Shown: positions 57,721-64,000 of the stretch, in pieces
Layout: each line of letters starts with the position of its first letter
Position numbering within the stretch: position 1 is the stretch's first letter
Origin: Oceanobacter kriegii DSM 6294
GTDB lineage: Bacteria; Pseudomonadota; Gammaproteobacteria; Pseudomonadales; Oceanobacteraceae
Direction: 5' to 3'
NCBI RefSeq assembly: GCF_000422845.1
Contig: NZ_AUGV01000003.1
Span: 248,001-312,000 of the forward strand
DNA: 64,000 nt
Position numbers and translations under genes: made by a program
Notes under the pieces: generated by a model
Told to the model about the DNA's origin: nothing
The model's database searches: none
The model's input: the letters and a program-made list of their open reading frames with translations, nothing else

Positions 57721-58863
57721 ATGGACGAGACAACAAGCCTGTCGGCGCGAGTAGCGGCGATAGAGCATCTTCTAGGACGCTGGTGGCAGCTCTCCCGGGT
57801 TAAGGGAATCGGTCGCCAGTCGTTGTATGCCCTCCGCGAACAGCTGGGTGGTTTGGCTCCCTTGGCCAACGCCAGCGACGCCGAATTGCAGGCCATGGGG
57901 CTTGCCCCGGACGCCTTGGCAGCCTTGCAGCAACCGCTGGATCATGGCGACTTCCACGCTCTGCTGGAATGGCCCGACGGTTTCCACAAGGGCATCATGG
58001 GCAGCGATTGCAGTAGCTACCCCGAAGCCTTGGCCAGCCTGCCGGATGCGCCCTTGTGGATGAACTGGTACGGCAACCCGCAGGTGCTGAAACAGCCCAT
58101 GGTGGCTTTGGTTGGCAGTCGTAACCCGACACCTTATGCCCGCGAATGGACCTGGCAGTGTGCCCATGATCTGGCCAAGGCCGGTGTCTGTGTGGTCAGT
58201 GGTCTGGCTTTGGGGATTGATGGTGCCGCTCACGACGGCGCACTGGCTGCGGGCGGCTCGACGGTAGCGGTACTGGGCTGTGGCATTGATGTGGTGTACC
58301 CCAAGCGTCATCGTCGTTTGTACCAGCGCATCGCCGAAACCGGATTGATTCTGTCCGAGCTGCCGCCGGGCACCGCGCCCTTGCCAGCCTTCTTTCCCGG
58401 TAGAAACCGTATTGTCAGTGGCTTGAGCCAGATTGTGGTGGTGGCCGAAGCGGCAGAAAAATCCGGCTCTCTGATTACTGCCCGATTGGCCGCCAGTCAG
58501 GGCCGCGATGTGATGGCCTTGCCGGGGGCGGTCACCAACCCACTGGCAGCAGGCTGTCACCTGTTATTGCGCGACGGTGCCACGCTGGTACGGGATGCCG
58601 GTGATGTATTGGAAGAACTGGGGCTATTCAACCTCACCAGCCCATCGGCCAATAGCGAGCTCGCGGCGGATTCAACGCCAGCGCCGGACGCAGTCCAGGT
58701 GCCTGCACTGGTACAGCAACTCGACTTTGCCAACACCACCAGTCTGGACGTGCTGGCCATTCGCACTGGGGCTGCTGTGTCGGTGCTGCTGGCCGAGTTA
58801 CTGGAGCTGGAACTGGACGGTTGGTTGCGGCAGGAAGCGGGTGGCTATCGCCGTTTGCGTTGA
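57721..58863 (+). CDS. dprA: DprA, DNA-processing protein
   Basis: DprA protects incoming single-stranded DNA and loads RecA onto it during transformation. The 380-residue protein has an N-terminal helical domain with a helix-hairpin-helix stretch (SRVKGIGRQSLYALRE), the central Rossmann-like DprA domain with VALVGSRNPTPYAREW, VVSGLALGIDGAAHDGAL and ISGLSQIVVVAEAAEKSGSLITA-type text, and a C-terminal winged-helix region (LDVLAIRTGAAVSVLLAELLELELDGWL). GGACTGACTT precedes the ATG. It is the first of a dprA-tsaC-hemF-aroE series. Confidence 0.96.
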   Translation: MDETTSLSARVAAIEHLLGRWWQLSRVKGIGRQSLYALREQLGGLAPLANASDAELQAMGLAPDALAALQQPLDHGDFHALLEWPDGFHKGIMGSDCSSYPEALASLPDAPLWMNWYGNPQVLKQPMVALVGSRNPTPYAREWTWQCAHDLAKAGVCVVSGLALGIDGAAHDGALAAGGSTVAVLGCGIDVVYPKRHRRLYQRIAETGLILSELPPGTAPLPAFFPGRNRIVSGLSQIVVVAEAAEKSGSLITARLAASQGRDVMALPGAVTNPLAAGCHLLLRDGATLVRDAGDVLEELGLFNLTSPSANSELAADSTPAPDAVQVPALVQQLDFANTTSLDVLAIRTGAAVSVLLAELLELELDGWLRQEAGGYRRLR

Positions 58864-58996
58864 TCCATGCGCTCTTTCAGGGGCTTTTGATGGCTGCTGT
58901 AAACGCTGTGTGGCGTGGACGCGCGGCTGACTTATTGTCCGTTCAGGTTTAAAGTAATGCCAAAATAAAGCCGTTATCCATGCAGGAAATTTCCTT

Positions 58997-59554
58997 TTGG
59001 CCAGATTCATCAATTCCTGGCACCTCCGTCAGGCCGCGTCTGCGCTGGCCCATGGTGGTGTCATTGGTTATCCCACCGAAGCCGTCTGGGGACTGGGTTG
59101 TCTGCCCGACGATGACGACGCCATCCAACGTATTCTCGATCTGAAACAGCGCCCCTGGCACAAAGGGCTGGTGGTCGTGGCAGCGTCGTTGTCACAACTG
59201 GAAGACTGGTTGGAACCACTGTCTGATGCCGACCTTGAGCTGGTACAGGCCAGCTGGCCGGGGCCGGTTTCCTGGGTGCTGCCGTGCAAGCCAGAGGTTA
59301 GCCCGATGCTGCGCGGAACCCACTCGTCGCTGGCGGTTCGAATTCCTGACCACCCGTTGGTAAGGGCCTTGTGTCTGGAAGTGGGGCCGCTGGTGTCGAC
59401 TTCGGCCAACCCGGCCGGTGCCGAGCCAGCTCGCACGCCGCTGAAGCTGCGTTCGTATTTCGGCAGCCAGCTGGATTTCATCCTGCCGGGTGATCTGGGT
59501 GGCCGCGCCCAACCTTCTGAAATTCGTACACTGGACGGCGCTCGTTTGCGCTGA
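58997..59554 (+). CDS. tsaC: TsaC (YrdC/RimN), threonylcarbamoyl-AMP synthase
   Basis: TsaC makes threonylcarbamoyl-AMP for the t6A modification of tRNA. The 185-residue protein has YPTEAVWGLGC, the conserved KQRPWHKGLVVV substrate loop and SLAVRIPDHP, then LVSTSANPAGAEPA. A TTG start at 58997 is required to give the complete N-terminus and has AGGA nine bases upstream; no ATG is available in this frame. The length matches the short TsaC form of Pseudomonas (PA0022). Confidence 0.94.
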   Translation: MARFINSWHLRQAASALAHGGVIGYPTEAVWGLGCLPDDDDAIQRILDLKQRPWHKGLVVVAASLSQLEDWLEPLSDADLELVQASWPGPVSWVLPCKPEVSPMLRGTHSSLAVRIPDHPLVRALCLEVGPLVSTSANPAGAEPARTPLKLRSYFGSQLDFILPGDLGGRAQPSEIRTLDGARLR

Positions 59555-60526
<972 letters not shown>

Positions 60527-60575
60527 TGATGACGGGCGGCGGTCTGACCGTGGCCCCAGCTAAGGAACCAGAAAG

Positions 60576-61400
60576 ATGACTGACCGTTACGCTGTCGTCG
60601 GAAATCCGATCGGCCACAGTAAATCGCCGCAAATCCAGATGGCGTTTGCCGCTGAAACCGGCGAAGACATCCTCTACACCGCGCTGCTGTTCCCGGTTGA
60701 TGGCTTTGAACGCGAAGCCCGCATGTTCTTTGAACACGGCGGCGGCAAGGGCATGAATGTCACTGTGCCGTTCAAGGAAGAGGCGTTTCGCTTTGCCGAC
60801 AGTCACACCGAGAGGGCCAGCCGCGCCGGGGCCGTGAATACCCTAAAGCTGCTGGACGATGGCACCATTGTGGGTGACAACACCGACGGTGCCGGACTGG
60901 TCGCCGACCTGCATCGCTACAGTGTTTCGATGAAAAATCGCCGCATTCTGATTCTGGGCGCTGGTGGTGCCGTACGCGGGGTGTTGCAGCCGATTCTGTC
61001 CGAGCAACCGGCAGAGCTGGTGATTGCCAACCGTACCGTCAGCAAGGCACAGGCGTTGGCCGATGACTTTGCCGACCTGGGCACTCTCAAAGGCTGTGGC
61101 TTTGACGAGCTGGAAGGCACATTCGACCTGATCATCAACGGCACCTCGGCCAGTCTGGGCGGCGAACTGCCACCGTTGAAAGACTCGCTGGTGAACGCCG
61201 ATACCGTTACCTACGACATGATGTATGGCGCTGACCTGACCGTTTTTAACGCCTGGGCGGTAGAGCGCGGTGTGGCACGTACCATTGACGGCCTTGGCAT
61301 GCTGGTGGGACAGGCTGCAGAAGCCTTCCACGTGTGGCGTGGCAAGCGCCCGGACGTTGAGCCCGTGTTGGCCATGCTGCGTGGTGATCGTCGTCGTTAA
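60576..61400 (+). CDS. aroE: AroE, shikimate dehydrogenase
   Basis: AroE reduces 3-dehydroshikimate with NADPH in the route to chorismate and the aromatic amino acids. The 274-residue protein begins [21 protein letters not shown], has the catalytic lysine in [11 protein letters not shown], the NADP motif [14 protein letters not shown] and NRTVSKAQ, and the DMMYGADLT segment. It is the last gene of the dprA-tsaC-hemF-aroE series and ends at a terminator. Confidence 0.98.
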   Translation: MTDRYAVVGNPIGHSKSPQIQMAFAAETGEDILYTALLFPVDGFEREARMFFEHGGGKGMNVTVPFKEEAFRFADSHTERASRAGAVNTLKLLDDGTIVGDNTDGAGLVADLHRYSVSMKNRRILILGAGGAVRGVLQPILSEQPAELVIANRTVSKAQALADDFADLGTLKGCGFDELEGTFDLIINGTSASLGGELPPLKDSLVNADTVTYDMMYGADLTVFNAWAVERGVARTIDGLGMLVGQAAEAFHVWRGKRPDVEPVLAMLRGDRRR

Positions 61401-61427
61401 TCGCTGCTGATCACTGCAGAAAGAGAA

Positions 61428-61471
61428 ACCAAAAAACCGGCTTTTGATGATTCAAAAGCCGGTTTTTTTAT
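61428..61471. terminator. Bidirectional terminator between aroE and the beta-propeller lipoprotein gene
   Basis: AAAAAACCGGCTTTTGA, loop TGAT and TCAAAAGCCGGTTTTTTT form a perfect long stem with T-runs on both strands between convergent genes. Confidence 0.94.
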
Positions 61472-61500
61472 GGGCGTCGCAAGCGACGCCCAAACAGCGG

Positions 61501-63216
61501 TTACTTGAACTCGTACACCGTAGTGGTACCGGACACTTCGTTACCCACAATCAGCAGCGCGTTGCCGCTTGGGCTGTTGTCGGCGGACACAAAGGCCAGA
61601 CCTTCCGGTGCCAGATCACCAGCGGCCGCAGCAGTCAGGTTGCCATCTTCGATTTCACCAATGTCGACCGAGAAGTCGCGGTTCAGCTCGTAGCTTACAA
61701 ATTGAGGGGCAAACGGGTTGGTGATGTTGAACACCATGATGCCGCCCTGACGCTCCAGACCCACAAAGGCATAGGTGCTGCCGTTCACTTCGCCAATCGC
61801 CAGACCTTCAGGCTCAGGACCCTTGTTGTCGGAACGGTTGTCGATCTTGTTGTTGGTGTTGGAGGCGTTGAAGTAGTACGGCGTGGTATCGGCAACGATT
61901 TGCTCGATTTGATCACCGGAATCGAACACCAGTTCGCCTGCGGCGTTCCAGATTGAGAAGGAACGGCCGCCGTAGCTGTAGATAACGTCGGTATCGCCGT
62001 CGCCATCGGTGTCACCGTCAACAGCGGAAACGGTCAGGCCGCCAAGACCGGCGTCGGCGTCTTGCAGGGTGGCAATCTGGTCGCTGCTGAAAGCCGTGGT
62101 GTCGAGGGTCAGGTCGGCCAGATCGGACTCTTCGCTGAAGCCTGCGTAGTCACGGGCGTCGCCTTCGTTGGCGCTCACAATGTAGGTGTTGCCGTTGAAG
62201 CTGTAGGAAGAGATGGAGTCTGGCATGTACATGCCCATCAGCGGCTGTGGCTGAATGTTGGCAACCTTGTCTTCCTTGTTGGCATCCAGACCATTGCCTT
62301 GCAGGCTGTGATCCTTGTAGCCCAGCGCAACCACGTCGGTGACGCTGCCCGCAGCGATGTCGATAATCGCCAGCGCGTTGTTTTCCTGCAGCGCCACAAA
62401 CGCGGTGCTGTTGTCTGCAGACACGGTGATGTATTCCGGTTCCAGATCCTGAGCAACGGTGGCACCGGGGCCAAAGATGCGAACGCCGTCGGCTTTCAGG
62501 TCGGCTTCACTGGCGTTAAAGGCACTGAAACCGGCGGTGGTGGCCGTGGCAGCTGGAACACCGTTGGTGATGGCAATGATGGAAACCGAGCCTTCCGGAT
62601 CGACGCTGTAGTCGTCGTTTGGCTCACCTTCGTTGGCAACCAGTGCATAGGCACCGTCGTGGCTGAAGGTGATCATGTCCGGCAGGGCACCCACTTCCAC
62701 AGCAGCGATGAAGGCCAGGGTGTCGGCGTTGTAGAAATAGGCGCGACCGTTGTCTTGCTTGGTATCGGCTTCTACCGCAACAGCCAGAATGCCATTGCTG
62801 ACGGCAACGCTGTTGGCACCGCCAACGGTGAAATCGGCAACACCGGCATCCGCAGCAGTGATACTGGCCAGCTTGGTTGGTGCGGCTGGATCGTTCAGGT
62901 CCAGCACATCAACAACGGCGTCGCCGGAGTTCACCACAAACAGCTTGTTGGTGGTGGCGTCGAAGGCGACGATTTCAGCGCCGCCATCGTCGTAGATGCC
63001 AGACTCGTAACGGCCAATCTGAACCAGCTGGCCGCTGAAGCCGTTTTCGCCTGCGGCGCCTGTTGCTCCGGTTGAGCCCGTCGCTCCCGCTGCACCAGTC
63101 GCGCCTGTTGCACCGGTAGCGCCTTGTGCACCGTCATCACCATCCGAGCCACAGGCAGCCAATACAGACGCCATGGCAACGGCCAAGGCGGTTTTCTTCA
63201 TCATGTCCAGCGTCAT
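61501..63216 (-). CDS. Choice-of-anchor I-type beta-propeller lipoprotein with collagen-like stalk
   Basis: The 571-residue product has a signal peptide with lipobox VLAAC (ALAVAMASVLAACGSDGDDG) and then about ten Gly-x-y triplets (GAQGATGATGATGAAGATG and on to about residue 59), a flexible or collagen-like stalk. The rest is a beta-propeller with repeated strands (VGALPDMITFSHDGAYALVANEGEPNDDY, YIVSANEGDARDY) and an Asp/Gly loop, DGDTDGDGDTD, that probably binds calcium. The fold is recalled from a family often annotated as choice-of-anchor I or alkaline-phosphatase-like; no catalytic residues can be identified. The ATG at 63216 has GAGGG eight bases upstream. A Pho box upstream suggests phosphate-starvation control. 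Confidence 0.85.
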   Translation of the reverse strand: MTLDMMKKTALAVAMASVLAACGSDGDDGAQGATGATGATGAAGATGSTGATGAAGENGFSGQLVQIGRYESGIYDDGGAEIVAFDATTNKLFVVNSGDAVVDVLDLNDPAAPTKLASITAADAGVADFTVGGANSVAVSNGILAVAVEADTKQDNGRAYFYNADTLAFIAAVEVGALPDMITFSHDGAYALVANEGEPNDDYSVDPEGSVSIIAITNGVPAATATTAGFSAFNASEADLKADGVRIFGPGATVAQDLEPEYITVSADNSTAFVALQENNALAIIDIAAGSVTDVVALGYKDHSLQGNGLDANKEDKVANIQPQPLMGMYMPDSISSYSFNGNTYIVSANEGDARDYAGFSEESDLADLTLDTTAFSSDQIATLQDADAGLGGLTVSAVDGDTDGDGDTDVIYSYGGRSFSIWNAAGELVFDSGDQIEQIVADTTPYYFNASNTNNKIDNRSDNKGPEPEGLAIGEVNGSTYAFVGLERQGGIMVFNITNPFAPQFVSYELNRDFSVDIGEIEDGNLTAAAAGDLAPEGLAFVSADNSPSGNALLIVGNEVSGTTTVYEFK

Positions 63217-63256
63217 CCGAATACCCTCGCAATTATTCGCCTGTCGAACAGGCGTT

Positions 63257-63262
63257 TTAATA
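63257..63262 (-). promoter_or_regulatory. Candidate -10 element of the Pho promoter
   Basis: TATTAA on the minus strand lies 17 bases downstream of the last Pho repeat, where a PhoB-dependent promoter, which needs no -35, would have its -10. Confidence 0.4.
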
Positions 63263-63279
63263 AATTGAGAAATATCGTA

Positions 63280-63330
63280 TGACCGTTCAGTGACTGGTCA
63301 TTGACACCTGCATGACAATCCAATGACGAA
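63280..63330 (-). promoter_or_regulatory. Pho box: five 11-base PhoB repeats
   Basis: GTCA on the minus strand recurs at exact 11-base spacing (complement TGAC at 63280, 63291, 63302, 63313 and 63324). Units read CGTCATTGGAT, TGTCATGCAGG, TGTCAATGACC, AGTCACTGAAC and GGTCATACGAT, the form of PhoB direct repeats. They end 64 bases upstream of the lipoprotein start. Confidence 0.85.
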
Positions 63331-63490
63331 TTCATGCGCTGTTTCAGCGCGTCGACAGCTAATGGGAAGGCTTTAGTGATAGTTTTATTGGTTGTATGAA
63401 AAACAACCTGACAATTCGGTCTTACCGATTGTTTGTGCGTGGGTATCTGGTTAGTGTTTGTAATCAGTTGTAATCGAATGGTCTCTTGCT

Positions 63491-63832
63491 GTGACTGCAT
63501 CCAATCTCAAACATTGTTATCACACGCTGGGTCTGGAAGACGGAGCGAACGCGGAACAAGTACGACAGGCGTACCGGCGTCTCGTACGGGCGTTTCATCC
63601 CGACCACAACCCGCAAATGAGCACGGATGGCTTCAGTAAAATCCAGGACGCCTACACGCGTTTGATGGCCGCCGCCGGAGCGCAGCCAGAAACCGCCACG
63701 TCGGTTGTCGAGCCACCACAAGCGGCCTTGCCCAACCGTCGTAACCGTCGCCGGGGCACACCGGGCAACCGACGTTTTGAAACCATCATGGAAGATCAAT
63801 ACAAGGGCGTGAACATCCGCACGGATGCCTGA
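63491..63832 (+). CDS. Small J-domain (DnaJ-like) protein
   Basis: The 113-residue protein is mainly a J domain: CYHTLGLEDGANAEQVRQAYRRLVRAFHPDHNP holds helices II and III with the essential HPD motif, followed by FSKIQDAYTRLM. It would stimulate an Hsp70 such as DnaK. The last 45 residues are basic (PNRRNRRRGTPGNRRFE) and probably disordered, with no zinc or client-binding domain. A GTG start at 63491 with a weak ribosome binding site is used, so the exact start is uncertain. It is divergent from the lipoprotein gene. Confidence 0.85.
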   Translation: MTASNLKHCYHTLGLEDGANAEQVRQAYRRLVRAFHPDHNPQMSTDGFSKIQDAYTRLMAAAGAQPETATSVVEPPQAALPNRRNRRRGTPGNRRFETIMEDQYKGVNIRTDA

Positions 63833-63894
63833 CATAGGCCTGAACTCAGACAAGCCGCCAGCAATCAGTACCTGAACTGATAATATGGCAGCCA

Positions 63895-63924
63895 CAAAAA
63901 ACGGCGCTCAAGGCGCCGTTTTTG
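63895..63924. terminator. Bidirectional terminator between the J-domain gene and yebC-like gene
   Basis: AAAAACGGCGC, loop TCAAG and GCGCCGTTTTT form a compact stem between convergent genes. Confidence 0.9.
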
Positions 63925-63945
63925 ATATCGAAAGCAAAGCCGAAC

Positions 63946-64000
63946 TCAGCTCTCAAATTCACCGTTGTGGTAGATTTCCTGCACGTCTTCCAGATCGTTG
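63946..64000 (-). CDS. YebC/PmpR-family protein, C-terminal end only
   Basis: Only the last 17 codons are in the window. The minus strand reads NDLEDVQEIYHNGEFES then TGA, matching the conserved YebC end (DLDDVQ-VY-N). YebC-family proteins are recalled as DNA-binding regulators or translation factors. The start and the rest lie beyond the right edge. Confidence 0.75.
   Translation of the reverse strand, partial: NDLEDVQEIYHNGEFES

Overview
The window is the replication-origin region of a gammaproteobacterial chromosome. The minus-strand run mnmG, mnmE, yidC, yidD, rnpA, rpmH faces the plus-strand run dnaA, dnaN, recF, gyrB across an AT-rich gap with DnaA boxes. The gene order then follows, from memory, the Pseudomonas aeruginosa PA0001-PA0025 block: plsC-like, gmhB, a lipoprotein, glyS/glyQ, a lipid A-type acyltransferase, trkH/trkA, rsmB, fmt, def, a LysM protein, dprA, tsaC, hemF and aroE. 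FabV as enoyl reductase, GTG/TTG starts and protein resemblance point to Pseudomonadales/Oceanospirillales (a marine Thalassolituus/Oceanobacter-like lineage is plausible). Species is not determinable from sequence reading alone.

Layout. 1-8276: mnmG (3' end cut by the window edge), a lipoprotein, a TetR regulator, mnmE, yidC-yidD-rnpA-rpmH. 8277-8797: oriC. 8798-16605: dnaA, dnaN, recF, gyrB, fabV. 12520-17136: six parS (ParB-binding) palindromes, three of which end repeat-like units about 167 bp long. 17341-22333: MOSC protein, Na+/H+ antiporter-family transporter, a small secreted cysteine protein, plsC-like acyltransferase, gmhB and a lipoprotein. 22369-40292: an 18-kb aryl polyene (APE) pigment cluster inserted into the conserved block. 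40418-43509: glyS-glyQ. 43645-47004: a NorR/FhpR regulator divergent from a small membrane protein and a flavohemoglobin, with three GT-N7-AC sites and a sigma-54 promoter between them. 47211-49495: histidine kinase and TPR response regulator. 49657-61400: lipid A-type acyltransferase, trkH-trkA-rsmB-fmt-def, LysM protein, dprA, tsaC, hemF and aroE. 61501-63216: a beta-propeller lipoprotein with a collagen-like stalk behind a five-unit Pho box. The window ends with a small DnaJ protein and the 3' end of a YebC-family gene.

The APE cluster has a full type II fatty-acid-like system: two ketosynthases plus a cysteine-less ketosynthase-like chain-length factor, a ketoreductase, two dehydratase domains, two acyl carrier proteins, a phosphopantetheinyl transferase, a starter-unit ligase, a thioesterase, acyltransferases, a glycosyltransferase and a LolA/MMPL/DUF3261 export set. 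Its unusual points are a ligase fused to a FabZ-type dehydratase, an MIO-type aromatic amino acid ammonia-lyase inside the main operon, a halogenase-like flavoprotein on the opposite strand, and no methyltransferase. All start choices were made by eye from Shine-Dalgarno spacing and recalled homologues; nothing was searched.
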